Origin: Aliikangiella coralliicola
Lineage (GTDB): Bacteria; Pseudomonadota; Gammaproteobacteria; Enterobacterales; Kangiellaceae
Direction: 5' to 3'
NCBI RefSeq assembly: GCF_007004725.1
Contig: NZ_ML660167.1
Coordinates: 1 to 64,000, forward strand
Length of the DNA: 64,000 nt
The position numbers and the translations under genes are program-made. Below are positions 28,734 through 37,468 of the stretch, piece after piece (positions within the stretch are counted from its first letter, which is position 1; every line of letters starts with the position of its first letter). The notes under the pieces are model-generated. The model was not told the DNA's origin. It worked only from the letters and a program-made list of their open reading frames with translations, and did not search any database.

Positions 28734-30653
28734 ATGTCTGAAACTGTGAACAAAGAAACCCATAGTTTTCAAACCGAGGTTAAGCAGCTCCTTAACCTCA
28801 TGATCCACTCTTTATATAGTAATAAAGAGATCTTCCTGAGAGAGTTAATCTCGAATGCAGCGGATGCGGCTGATAAGTTGCGTTTTGAAGCACTAAGTCA
28901 TGACAACTATTTCGAAAATGACAGTGAGCTGAAAATTCGTATTACCGCCGATAAAGAAGAAGGCACTCTTACCATCGCCGATAACGGTATCGGGATGAGT
29001 CGCGAAGAAGTTATGAAAAATCTGGGCACGATTGCCCGATCGGGTACTGCTGAGTTTTTAGAAGCGCTTTCAAAAGAGCAAAAGTCTGATAGTAATTTGA
29101 TTGGCCAATTTGGTGTTGGTTTTTACTCAGCGTTTATTGTTGCCGATAAAGTTGAAGTAAGAACGCGCAGAGCTGGTGAGCAAACTGAAGAAGCCGTTAG
29201 CTGGATTTCTGCTGGTGAAGGCGAGTTTACTATCGAGCCGCTTGATAAAGAGTCTCGTGGTACCGAAATCATCCTTCATTTAAAAGAAGAAGAAAAAGAG
29301 TTCCTGGAACCTTGGCGTTTACGTTCAATTATAGGCAAGTACTCTGATCATATTTCATTACCTGTTGAAATGGAAAAGGTTGACACAGGTAACATGGGTC
29401 AGGAAGAAGAGGAAAAAGAAGAAGACGAAGTTGTCGTTCCTGAGTTTGAAGTGGTCAATAAAGCGACTGCTTTATGGACTCGTGGAAAGTCTGACATTGA
29501 AGAAGACGAGTATAAAGAATTCTACAAGCATATTTCCCATGACTTTAATGAGCCATTAGTTTGGTCTCACAATAAAGTTGAAGGTAAACAAGAATACACC
29601 AGCCTTTTATATCTTCCTAAAAAAGCGCCGTTTGATTTATGGAATCGCGAAAAGCCACGTGGTGTAAAACTCTACGTACAACGCGTTTTTATTATGGACG
29701 ATGCTGAACAGTTTCTTCCAGTATATCTGCGTATGGTTCGCGGTGTTCTTGATTCGAACGACCTGCCACTGAATGTTTCCAGAGAAATACTGCAAGACAG
29801 TTCGGCAACTCAAACACTGCGTAATGCTTGTGTAAAACGCGTATTGAGCATGTTGGAAAAACTTGCCAAAAGCCAGAAAGAAGATTATCAAGGTTTCTGG
29901 GATGAGTTTGGCTCGGTGTTAAAAGAAGGTTTAGCCGAAGACCATAGCAACCGCGAAAAAATTGCCGGCTTAATGCGTTTTGCTTCAACCCATGAAAACA
30001 CCGATGTACAAAATGTTTCACTCAACGAATACGTCGAGCGAATGAAGCCAGAACAAGACAAGATTTATTACCTGGTGGCGGATAATTTTGCGACTGCTAA
30101 GAATAGTCCTCATCTTGAAATTTATCGTAAGAAAGGTATTGAAGTATTATTATTGTCAGATCGTATTGACGAGTGGGCGATGGGTTACCTGACTGAGTTT
30201 GGCGATAAAAAACTTCAAGCCGTTACCCATGGTGAACTTGATCTTGGTGGACTTGAAAGTGAAGAAGATAAGCAAGCGGTTGAAAAAGCCACCGAAGAAA
30301 ATTCAGACTTAATTGAAAAAATGAAAACTTTCCTCGGCGAAAAAGTTGAAGATGTTAAAATTTCAGCTCGTTTAGATGAGTCGCCTGCTTGTGTGGTTTC
30401 TAGCGACGGCGGTATGAGCTTGCAAATGGCGCGCATGTTAAAAGCGGCCGGACAACCGGCTCCAGAAGCTAAGCCTGTCTTCGAGATTAATATCGACCAT
30501 CAACTGGTCAAGCAGTTAGATGCAGATATGCCTCAGGAAGTATTTGAGGACTGGGTCGCTTTGCTATTTGACCAGGCGGTATTAGCTGACAGCGGTCAGC
30601 TTGAAGATCCTTCAGCGTTTACACAACGATTAAATCGACTGTTAATGAAGTAA
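28734..30653 (+). CDS. htpG: Hsp90-family chaperone HtpG
   Basis: This ATP-dependent dimeric chaperone has 639 residues (E. coli 624). The N-terminal GHKL ATPase is complete: [33 protein letters not shown] and [11 protein letters not shown]. The middle domain has the catalytic-arginine region [11 protein letters not shown] (about 344-354), and the C-terminal dimerisation domain follows. A Glu/Lys-rich linker near 217-232 (EEEEKEEDE) is longer than in E. coli and recalls the charged linker of eukaryotic Hsp90. It has a heat-shock-like promoter and its own terminator, so it is monocistronic. Confidence 0.97.
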   Translation: MSETVNKETHSFQTEVKQLLNLMIHSLYSNKEIFLRELISNAADAADKLRFEALSHDNYFENDSELKIRITADKEEGTLTIADNGIGMSREEVMKNLGTIARSGTAEFLEALSKEQKSDSNLIGQFGVGFYSAFIVADKVEVRTRRAGEQTEEAVSWISAGEGEFTIEPLDKESRGTEIILHLKEEEKEFLEPWRLRSIIGKYSDHISLPVEMEKVDTGNMGQEEEEKEEDEVVVPEFEVVNKATALWTRGKSDIEEDEYKEFYKHISHDFNEPLVWSHNKVEGKQEYTSLLYLPKKAPFDLWNREKPRGVKLYVQRVFIMDDAEQFLPVYLRMVRGVLDSNDLPLNVSREILQDSSATQTLRNACVKRVLSMLEKLAKSQKEDYQGFWDEFGSVLKEGLAEDHSNREKIAGLMRFASTHENTDVQNVSLNEYVERMKPEQDKIYYLVADNFATAKNSPHLEIYRKKGIEVLLLSDRIDEWAMGYLTEFGDKKLQAVTHGELDLGGLESEEDKQAVEKATEENSDLIEKMKTFLGEKVEDVKISARLDESPACVVSSDGGMSLQMARMLKAAGQPAPEAKPVFEINIDHQLVKQLDADMPQEVFEDWVALLFDQAVLADSGQLEDPSAFTQRLNRLLMK

Positions 30654-30673
30654 TTCGATTTTTTAGTCTGTTG

Positions 30674-30699
30674 AAAAGGGAGCTTCGGCTCCTTTTTTG
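30674..30699 (+). terminator. Rho-independent terminator of htpG
   Basis: A GGAGC stem with a TTCG tetraloop and GCTCC, extended by an A-run on the left and T6 on the right, starts about 20 bases after the htpG stop. This is a textbook intrinsic terminator. Confidence 0.92.
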
Positions 30700-30855
30700 T
30701 GTTCAGGTAACAAAACGGCTATTGAGGCATCTAATATTTGACCTGAGTTGATTTTGTTAATGTATTGATTCAGCTATATTCCTCTTGGATCAAGGCGCGA
30801 TAGCAAACTAAATCAACTAAACTAACTGTCACATTCGTTTAAACCGGAAAGTTAA

Positions 30856-31284
30856 ATGAAGCCATCTACAATCGGTAAGCAGATACAACAGAACTTATTA
30901 GCACTGATTAGTCTCATCGTTGCGATTTCAGCTTTAAGTTATACCTCCTGGCGTAATGAAATTTCTGAAGATAATCGAAACCATCGAGCTGCTGGATTTG
31001 AAATTATGCGAGAAGCTGCTCACTTTCAACTGTTAGTTGACCAGGCGACCTTTTCCGACTCTGCACAATTTGACCCAATTCAAGGTTGGGTTCGCGTTAA
31101 TTTGATCTTGTCGCTCTCGCGATTAATGTCCGAAGAAATTCAAAATAGAGCTGCTAATTTAAAGTTGGTGTGGTCAGAGAACTGGTCATCAATTATGGAA
31201 GATAAAAATTCAAATCGTATGGTCTCTGAGTCAATTAGTCAGTTAGTTACTTCTGTAAGTAAACATCTTGAAAGACTAAAATAA
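30856..31284 (+). CDS. Hypothetical membrane-anchored protein
   Basis: This 142-residue protein has a single hydrophobic segment at about 14-30 (LLALISLIVAISALSYTSW) and a helical, charged remainder, with R-N-E-I-S-E-D-N-R-N-H-R-A-A-G-F-E-I-M after the membrane. The topology looks like an inner-membrane anchor with a helical domain outside. I do not recognise the family. The stop is about 30 bases from the stop of the convergent gene. Confidence 0.65.
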   Translation: MKPSTIGKQIQQNLLALISLIVAISALSYTSWRNEISEDNRNHRAAGFEIMREAAHFQLLVDQATFSDSAQFDPIQGWVRVNLILSLSRLMSEEIQNRAANLKLVWSENWSSIMEDKNSNRMVSESISQLVTSVSKHLERLK

Positions 31285-31312
31285 AAGAATAATTAGTTCT
31301 ACAACGCGTACT

Positions 31313-32089
31313 TTAGAACTCAAACAAAAAATGACTTTCCTTTTCTACTGTTCCTTCTGGTGTAAAACTGCGCTCAACAAAAGTGAGCTTATTATTCGTG
31401 TCTATCAATACCAGGGTGCTGGAGCGTGTGCCGTATTCTTTTCCAGTAATAAAAATAGAAGACAGGCGTTTTTCCCATTCTAATGGGATCCCTGTGTCCG
31501 GCAGCAAATTAGTTTCTGGTTTTGATTGATCTTTTAATATTTCGAATAACTGATCGAAGGGAATTTGTTCCGTTGAATCCAGCTTGTCGCTTTTTTCAAC
31601 TAAGGATTTAAGTTGACAAGTTCCTTTAGCCATCTTGGGCCAAATATCGTCAATGGCACCATTGGAAACAGAATGAAAACCTGAGTCGAGGAAAGTGTGA
31701 GTTTGAGTGACACTATTAAAACAATAAAGCGTTTTATGGTTACCATAAATTAAGTTAAATGGATTAAATGTGTGTCCATGTTCGGCCAACCAGGTTTGAT
31801 TAATGGGAGAATCTGGTTCTAATGCCAGCGTGATCAGATCGCCCCTTGAACGCTTATCTGGATCTTGAGCTTGTCCATTTCTGATATTGGTGACCGCAGC
31901 AAATTCCCCTCCATTATTGACCCCAAACCAACTTCCGCCGGCTTGCAAATCTTTGCCGGCCAATAAGTAAGGTCGATCAGGCCAAAAGCTCGCCAGGCGA
32001 GTAGGGCGGCTATGAGATTCATCTCTGTTGGCGCAAATAATAAGTGGAAATTGTGGATGTTGTCTAATCGCTGTAAACAAAATACACAT
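31313..32089 (-). CDS. NRDE-family protein (TANGO2-like)
   Basis: The protein has 258 residues from ATG 32089, which has AGGA at good spacing. It begins M-C-I-L-F, and ICANRDES is the NRDE motif that names the family. AGGSWFGVNNGGEFAAVTN is also conserved. Relatives (TANGO2, HRG-9) have been linked to heme movement and lipid homeostasis. The cysteine at position 2 resembles the nucleophile of Ntn hydrolases, but catalysis is unproven. It is encoded downstream of the TPR kinase on the same strand with about 150 bases between, so co-transcription is possible. Confidence 0.88.
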   Translation of the reverse strand: MCILFTAIRQHPQFPLIICANRDESHSRPTRLASFWPDRPYLLAGKDLQAGGSWFGVNNGGEFAAVTNIRNGQAQDPDKRSRGDLITLALEPDSPINQTWLAEHGHTFNPFNLIYGNHKTLYCFNSVTQTHTFLDSGFHSVSNGAIDDIWPKMAKGTCQLKSLVEKSDKLDSTEQIPFDQLFEILKDQSKPETNLLPDTGIPLEWEKRLSSIFITGKEYGTRSSTLVLIDTNNKLTFVERSFTPEGTVEKESHFLFEF

Positions 32090-32237
32090 CAAATGATCCT
32101 GATTTATCGCAATGAATTTGATAATAACTTGAATGGAGTGAAAATGGTTTTAGTTTTGCGAACAAATTTGTTTCAATTGATGTTTATGGCGATGACTTTT
32201 ATCCTCGACGTATCTTAACGCTAAGTATGTTTTTATC

Positions 32238-34253
32238 TTAATTATATTCTGCAATTGCTAAGCTAAACGAAAACTCAGTACCCACGCCCAATATTGAATT
32301 AACTTCTAAAATGCTGTTATGTAAGTGGAGCAACTCACGGGTGATCGGCAGGCCTAATCCAGAGCCTTCATTGGTGCGAGTAGAACTGCCGTCCACTTGT
32401 TCAAAAGGCTCAAAAATATGGAGTAACTCTTCTTCAGGGATCCCAATTCCCTGGTCTTTAATCGTTATTTTAATTTCAGCGTCAACTTTCTTTGCAATAA
32501 TATAAATGCTGCCTTTGTCACTGAATTTTATTGAATTACCGACTAGATTGAGCAGCACTTGGTTTAATCTTTCAGGATCGGCTGAAACTGGCGGTAGTGC
32601 CAGTGGTAGTTGAGTTTTTAGTTCGAGACCTTTTTGTCCAGCGAGTTGAGCCAACAAAGAGTAGACCTGCTCGACAACCGTTTCTAAATCAACCGCAGTC
32701 ACTTTGAGTTTTAATTTGCCAGCTTGTAATTGTGAGAAGTCAGTAATGTCCTGCACAAGACTCAATAGGCGTTGGCCGCAATTTTCGATAACTTTAATGT
32801 AATCTGCATTTTCTTCAGAAAGCCCTTCGTTCGATTCATCGAGTAACACCTGGGTCATACCGATGATGCCGTTGAGCGGCGTACGCAGTTCGTGAGAAGT
32901 GTTCGCCATGACCTGGTTTTTGACTTTGTCGAGCTCCTTTAACCGCTCGCTGACTTGCTTATGATCGAGTAATAATTTTCGTTGAGTTCGCCGGTAAAAT
33001 AGAAAGAAAATAATTGCGGCGGCAAACAGCAAGCTACCGATAACGGCCAGGGAAATAACGCGTTGTTGTTCAATTTTTAATAGTTGCAGCGCATTTTCTG
33101 ACTGAAGCAAATCAATTTGATGATTCTTCTTTTCGAGATCAAACTTTGCTTGCATCACTGACAACTGGGTATTTGCCCTTGAGTTGATAAAATCTCTCTC
33201 GATCATTACTGCTGTTTTATATAATTCGAGTGCCTGAGAGTGCTTACCAAGCTCCTCTAAAATCTGAGATTTCATACGATACCCCAGTTTCTGATTTTCC
33301 TTGTCATCAGTTTCAAGTGCTAATTTAATTGATCGGTCTACGTCAGTGAGCGCCAATTCAAAGTCACCTAGTTCAAGCAATGCTCTTGCTTTTAAGTGCA
33401 AAGTGTTGGCTTCGCGAAACAGGCGATTGCCTTTTTTCGCAGATATCAGCGTTTGTTCGAATAATTCGATAGCTTCCTTTGGTTTACCTTGTTCTAACAG
33501 GCTATAACCCAATCCTCTGGAAACAAGTTCTTGCCCCAACTGGTCATTAGTTTTCTTATAAAGTTCTAAGGCTTTATAGAAGTTTTGAATTGCATTTTCA
33601 GGTTCTCCAAGCACTTCATAAGTGTTTGCAAAACCCAAATACATCTTAGCCTGATCTCTGTCTGTTGTTGCAATTTCCCCGGACTGTCGATAAAAATCTA
33701 ACGCAGCATAGGGTTTTGCAGCATGAAGGTAGGTATTGGCGATATTGTTGAATACTCGGCCGAGAAAAATTTTATTGTTTTGTTGGCGATAGTAAGAAGC
33801 CGCTTCCTGATAATGTGATAATGCCTCATCATATACTCCGATAGCTTGAAAAACGTTACCCTGTAACACTTTTGAACGAGCAGTGGCACCTTCGAGTTGG
33901 TTGTTTTTTGCATGGACTTCGGCATTCTTGGCACGTTGCATCGCCTCTGTGTAGCGACCAAGAAAATAGAGTGCATAAGAAGACTCATTTAATACTGTCG
34001 CTTTTGAAACAGCATCCGGCGATTTCTCGAAATATCTGAGCGCTGTTTCGGCAATATTGACCGCGGTCGCAGGATCATTTCGCGCGTGCTCTTTCACCTG
34101 GTTTGCGAACCATTTACCATCAAGGCTATCCGGTTGAACATCACTGGACTGGTTTGAAGAGAAGCTGGGAACTCTCGCCGGGCTTAGCGTGCTAATAAAA
34201 ACAAAGCTCGCCAGAATTAAGTAGCTGGCGAGCTTGATACTGACTGATTTCAT
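32238..34253 (-). CDS. Sensor histidine kinase with extracytoplasmic TPR domain
   Basis: This is a 671-residue membrane kinase. A signal peptide (1-27) is followed by tetratricopeptide repeats spanning about 50-350, such as GVYDEALSHYQEA, GEPENAIQNFYKALELYKK, GKPKEAIELFEQ and GKHSQALELYKTA. A short coiled coil and one transmembrane helix (about 399-420) lead to the kinase core: His454 in NTSHELRTPLNG, N573, DQGIGIP at 600-606 and GSGLGLPI near 630. There is no receiver domain and no response regulator in the operon. Its ATG lies five bases after the stop of the small precursor-like gene and lacks a strong site of its own, suggesting translational coupling. The TPR sensor may bind a peptide or protein (inference). 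Confidence 0.92.
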   Translation of the reverse strand: MKSVSIKLASYLILASFVFISTLSPARVPSFSSNQSSDVQPDSLDGKWFANQVKEHARNDPATAVNIAETALRYFEKSPDAVSKATVLNESSYALYFLGRYTEAMQRAKNAEVHAKNNQLEGATARSKVLQGNVFQAIGVYDEALSHYQEAASYYRQQNNKIFLGRVFNNIANTYLHAAKPYAALDFYRQSGEIATTDRDQAKMYLGFANTYEVLGEPENAIQNFYKALELYKKTNDQLGQELVSRGLGYSLLEQGKPKEAIELFEQTLISAKKGNRLFREANTLHLKARALLELGDFELALTDVDRSIKLALETDDKENQKLGYRMKSQILEELGKHSQALELYKTAVMIERDFINSRANTQLSVMQAKFDLEKKNHQIDLLQSENALQLLKIEQQRVISLAVIGSLLFAAAIIFFLFYRRTQRKLLLDHKQVSERLKELDKVKNQVMANTSHELRTPLNGIIGMTQVLLDESNEGLSEENADYIKVIENCGQRLLSLVQDITDFSQLQAGKLKLKVTAVDLETVVEQVYSLLAQLAGQKGLELKTQLPLALPPVSADPERLNQVLLNLVGNSIKFSDKGSIYIIAKKVDAEIKITIKDQGIGIPEEELLHIFEPFEQVDGSSTRTNEGSGLGLPITRELLHLHNSILEVNSILGVGTEFSFSLAIAEYN

Positions 34254-34258
34254 AAATA

Positions 34259-34570
34259 TTAATGACTTCGTCTGAGACCTATTAAGCTCACGTTATTGTC
34301 GGTATTAGTCGTGTTCGTATTTTGTCCATTAGTGGCACTTTTTTCCAAATTGCTCCAATCACTAGAAACCGAACTAAGCTTCTTAGCCATCAAGTCTTTG
34401 AGCTGACTCTGAGTTAAGGATATGATTTCGTCACTTTCTTTAATGCCCGCCTTGGAAAGTATTTTTTTCCTATTTTCGGCGACTTCTTCAACTGTCTTTC
34501 CGCTGTTAAATAATTCTAGCTTAGAAGCATCAGTTGATAAGTCGAGATAAAATTGACTTAATTTATCCAT
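34259..34570 (-). CDS. Probable split-borosin RiPP precursor peptide
   Basis: This 103-residue protein has AGAGGAAA before its ATG. Residues 1-65 are predicted helical (LSQFYLDLSTDASKLELFNS, then KTVEEVAENRKKILSKAGI and LTQSQLKDLMAKKL). They resemble the helical borosin-binding domain that precedes the core in OphMA and in Shewanella SonA. A Ser/Asn/Thr-rich spacer (about 66-93) follows, then a short tail with hydrophobic residues V94-S-L-I-G-L99 and a basic RRSH end, the likely modified core. It sits 47 bases after the methyltransferase gene and 5 before the kinase gene. A Nif11-like leader was considered but the double-Gly cleavage site is absent. Confidence 0.75.
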   Translation of the reverse strand: MDKLSQFYLDLSTDASKLELFNSGKTVEEVAENRKKILSKAGIKESDEIISLTQSQLKDLMAKKLSSVSSDWSNLEKSATNGQNTNTTNTDNNVSLIGLRRSH

Positions 34571-34617
34571 ACATATTTCCTCTTTAATTAAGTAGTTAAA
34601 AATGTAAATCTCCAGGA

Positions 34618-35469
34618 CTAGTTAATCGCTTTTTCTTTTTCATCTTTTACCGGCTGGTCCCAAGCCGACAAATCTGCTTCGGTTAATCCTAACCATTCGA
34701 GCCTTTCTTTGGCAAAGTTCAATTCAGAATATGAAGGAACAACCAGCGTGGTTATTGATTTGACCGAAGCCGCTGGTAAGTCTTCTAACTCAATCCAGTC
34801 AATACGTGGGTCAAAACCGGGCAGGGTTGGTGCTTCATACAAACAAACCTTATGATCAGACGGATAGTGCTCCATTAGCAAACGTGTTATCGCTGATAAT
34901 CCTCGCTTACCAGGTTGTTGTAATTTTAAAGTATGTTCACCAACGAGCCCTATTTGCCATAAAATTAATGCTGCGCCGTTGTCGATATCGCGGGCGGTTA
35001 ATAAAAATTGGGTTGATTCATAAGCTTGGCAGCCTGTTGTTGCAGGGTCCAGGTTTAAATCAGCGAATAAACACGCGTCAGCAGAAATACCGGGCAACAT
35101 TTTGACAGAGTAACCTTGTTGCTCCAACCGATCACGGGCAATATGGGTCGAAAGTACGAAAATGCCAGGGTGTCCATAGTAGATCGTGCACACCTTTTTT
35201 CCGCTCTGCACCAATTCTTCCATTCTATCGACCATTAAATAATAGGTTTGTAGGCGGGTAGTATCTTCTTTATAAAGTAACCCTAAATTTTCTATATTTG
35301 GGTTTAACGCGCGAATTTGTTGTACTGACAGCGCATTTGGCGCAACCACCAGAACGATATCAGCATGCTGAATATGGCTTTGAGTCTCAAGCGTCATATG
35401 GCCTGGATGAAGTCCACACCCAGCAATTACCAAGCTTCCCTGTTTGCATTGGCTTTCAGATTTTTCCAT
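34618..35469 (-). CDS. Borosin-type peptide alpha-N-methyltransferase (SonM-like)
   Basis: This 283-residue protein has the tetrapyrrole-methylase fold that borosin enzymes use to put methyl groups from SAM on peptide backbone nitrogens. Visible motifs are GCGLHPGHMTLE at 17-28 (SAM site), YKEDTTRLQTYYLM at 66-79, YYGHPGIF at 97-104, LPGISADACLFADL at 125-138 and LDPATTGCQAYE. Tyr66, Arg72 and Tyr76 line up with residues known to be catalytic in fungal OphMA. OphMA carries its substrate as a C-terminal fusion; this protein ends after about 283 residues and the substrate-like peptide is the next gene. I prefer ATG 35469 (AAGGA 10 bases upstream) over a TTG nine bases earlier. A cobalamin-pathway methylase is unlikely because no such genes are near. 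Confidence 0.87.
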   Translation of the reverse strand: MEKSESQCKQGSLVIAGCGLHPGHMTLETQSHIQHADIVLVVAPNALSVQQIRALNPNIENLGLLYKEDTTRLQTYYLMVDRMEELVQSGKKVCTIYYGHPGIFVLSTHIARDRLEQQGYSVKMLPGISADACLFADLNLDPATTGCQAYESTQFLLTARDIDNGAALILWQIGLVGEHTLKLQQPGKRGLSAITRLLMEHYPSDHKVCLYEAPTLPGFDPRIDWIELEDLPAASVKSITTLVVPSYSELNFAKERLEWLGLTEADLSAWDQPVKDEKEKAIN

Positions 35470-35798
35470 TTGTATCAAATCCTTAAGAGGTTTTGTTCGT
35501 GTTTTTTATCATATTAGAACAAATAGTTGCTCAGGGCGAAAGTTTTTATGACTATCGTTTTAACTGCGTTTTAGTTAGAGGCACCTAAAAGTGTAAAATC
35601 ATGCTCGTTAAATAAAGTTAACACCTGACTATAATGCTGTTTTCGAATTCAGATTAGTGAGGTGGACAGGCGGATAGTTGCGGTAGATAAGGAAGGCGAA
35701 GCGATAATCTCCAGCGATAACCCAGATGGTAAGCATGTTTGATAGCAACCACAAGTTGATTGAGCGATTCTGGATAAAGGCGATGAGTTCGAGCTAAG
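35470..35798. other. Gene-free region upstream of the borosin-like operon
   Basis: About 330 bases lie between the methyltransferase start and the stop of the next minus-strand gene. On the minus strand a TATGAT hexamer near 35510 is a possible -10 element, without a good -35. The part next to the upstream gene encodes nothing I can support. Confidence 0.35.
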
Positions 35799-36083
35799 TC
35801 AAGCTCGAACATCGATTTGACTGCCAACTGTTTCTTCAGCAGTTGTCCTTTCTTCCCTTTCATTCGCCGCCGCCTGTTGTTGTTCTCTTTGTTCGCGCGC
35901 TTGAACCTGCTCTTGAGCATTGGTTTCGTTGATCGCTGGTGTCTGATTAGTCACGGTTTCTTCCGTTGGCGTCGCAGCGTTTACCTCTGGCGTTTCTAAC
36001 TCTTGCTGTTGTTCTTGACGCTGCAGGTTGTTGTTAACTTGTGTGTCTAAGACTGGATTCGAAGTATTAATTGAGATTGGCAT
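35799..36083 (-). CDS. Small Gln/Glu-rich disordered protein
   Basis: This 94-residue protein is almost entirely Gln, Glu, Asn, Thr and Ala, with a helical charged region at 55-80 (EQVQAREQREQQQAAANERE). It opens MPISINTSNP, like the openings of neighbouring low-complexity proteins. The gene follows 36104-36604 on the same strand after 20 bases, so the two form an operon. It has no membrane segment or known domain. Function is unknown. Confidence 0.5.
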   Translation of the reverse strand: MPISINTSNPVLDTQVNNNLQRQEQQQELETPEVNAATPTEETVTNQTPAINETNAQEQVQAREQREQQQAAANEREERTTAEETVGSQIDVRA

Positions 36084-36103
36084 TATAAGGTTCCTTAGAA
36101 AGC

Positions 36104-36604
36104 TTAAACTTGAAAGTTGATAAAATTACCAATACTTTGTTGCTGTAATTGGAAGCGTTTACGATTAATTTCTAGCTCTTTTTGCTGTAATTGACTTATT
36201 TCTCGTTCAATTTGTTGTTCTTGTTGTTGCAGCGCATCCTGGCGGCTTTGTATATCTTGTTGCTCTGTTGTCAGCTCTCTTAATTGATTGAGAGTGGAAT
36301 CCTGGGGCGGTGGTGGCTCAAACGATTGTTGATTAATATTATTATCTTGAGCGACTTGGCGATTAATTTCAATAAATGGACTTTCGAGCTGATCATCCTG
36401 ATTGACTTGTATGACTGGAGCAGGTGTAATTCCCACGTTGCCAACAGTGCTAGCAGATATATTTGCTGAAGTGCTATTTGACGATGGGCTATTTGCAACA
36501 TTGAGTGTCGCCGATGATAAAGCAGCCGTACTTCCCTGTGAAACACTGGTATCATTCGTTTGAGAGCTAATAAGCTGTCCTGGCGCACTGATTGATATTA
36601 CCAC
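36104..36604 (-). CDS. Low-complexity protein with C-terminal coiled coil
   Basis: This 166-residue protein opens MVISISAPGQ. It has a Ser/Thr/Asn-rich first half (about 1-80), a Pro patch (FEPPPPQDS) and a Gln/Glu-rich coiled coil at about 103-155 with heptad spacing of Leu and Ile. The end reads SIGNFINFQV. It is the first gene of a two-gene operon with the protein at 35799. I do not recognise it. It may be a structural or secreted partner of its neighbour. Confidence 0.55.
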   Translation of the reverse strand: MVISISAPGQLISSQTNDTSVSQGSTAALSSATLNVANSPSSNSTSANISASTVGNVGITPAPVIQVNQDDQLESPFIEINRQVAQDNNINQQSFEPPPPQDSTLNQLRELTTEQQDIQSRQDALQQQEQQIEREISQLQQKELEINRKRFQLQQQSIGNFINFQV

Positions 36605-36834
36605 TGCAATACCTCCTCATACTGATTAGAATTTTAGCAGAATGTCGCAAGAAATTTTACTTGGAACGGAGTAAGCTAAGGAATATTTAGATCCATTAAC
36701 GCTGGCTATTGTAAGAAATCGGAATAAAGCTAGTGACTTTCAGGCGCAAGAAACCAGGCTAGGAAAATGTGAGTTGTCGGACAATAATAGAAGTGAGTTG
36801 AAAGTCCATTTTGAATATCGCTACCGGAGAAGTA

Positions 36835-37425
36835 ATGAAATCAGGTGACAAAAGTTTAATTTTTACCGTCATAGTATTCGGTATTTTTATGTGCGTATTT
36901 TTTATTGCAACGGAAACCGATGCAATACGTACTGTTAAAGATTTTTTTAACCAACCAGACTCATCCGCTAAAGCGCATAAGCAAAAAATCACATACTATC
37001 AGTGGAGCGAGAAAGGAAAAATGGTTATTGACACTCGTCCTCCTGAAGACGGTGTCGACTATATCAGTTTTGAAGCTGATCGAAAATTAAAGAGTTCTAC
37101 CAATCATATTGACCACGCGCTTATTGCGAAAGCGGAAAAGTATCGCGAAGGCGTTTTACAAGAAAATAAAAGAGGCTCCAGGGACGATAATCAGACACCG
37201 GTTGAAGCGGCTTCTTTTGTTGAAGAATTATTGAGTCAACAGCAAGGCGAGGCTGCTCAATGCGTCGGTCTTGAAAACTGGCTGACTGATATTTCTGGTT
37301 CGCTAAAGTTTGATGAAGAAAGAACGAAAGAATTTTGCGAACTATTAGAAAAACGCATGAGCTCTCTTGAACAAATTGGATGTAAACAGACATTAAAGCG
37401 GTTTGAATCATCAATTTGTGGGTAA
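36835..37425 (+). CDS. Membrane-anchored protein with a DUF4124-like segment
   Basis: This protein has 196 residues from ATG 36835, which has GGAG five bases upstream; an earlier TTG at 36811 lacks a site. Residues 6-24 form a membrane anchor (KSLIFTVIVFGIFMCVFFIA). A segment near 50-75 (ITYYQWSEKGKMVIDTRPP) resembles DUF4124, whose pattern is Y-x-W-x-D-x-x-G-x-x-x-x-x-x-x-P. The C-terminal half is charged and helical, with four cysteines that could form disulfides if periplasmic. The function is unknown. Confidence 0.65.
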   Translation: MKSGDKSLIFTVIVFGIFMCVFFIATETDAIRTVKDFFNQPDSSAKAHKQKITYYQWSEKGKMVIDTRPPEDGVDYISFEADRKLKSSTNHIDHALIAKAEKYREGVLQENKRGSRDDNQTPVEAASFVEELLSQQQGEAAQCVGLENWLTDISGSLKFDEERTKEFCELLEKRMSSLEQIGCKQTLKRFESSICG

Positions 37426-37468
37426 AGCCTGAAGTCATTAAATATCTAACTTATTTATCAATATAAGG

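Noticed and set aside
34259-34570. Nif11-type or other double-glycine leader peptide
   Set aside because: No Gly-Gly or Gly-Ala cleavage motif is present, and the adjacent enzyme is a borosin-type methyltransferase, which explains the helical leader better.
34618-35469. Cobalamin or siroheme biosynthesis methyltransferase
   Set aside because: The fold is shared, but the motifs around Arg72, YYGHPGIF and LPGISADACLFADL fit borosin enzymes, and no tetrapyrrole genes are adjacent.
35654-35920. Basic minus-strand open frame overlapping the 35799 gene
   Set aside because: It is read in a shifted frame of the Gln/Glu-rich gene; its Arg/Lys richness is a by-product of the repetitive codons.
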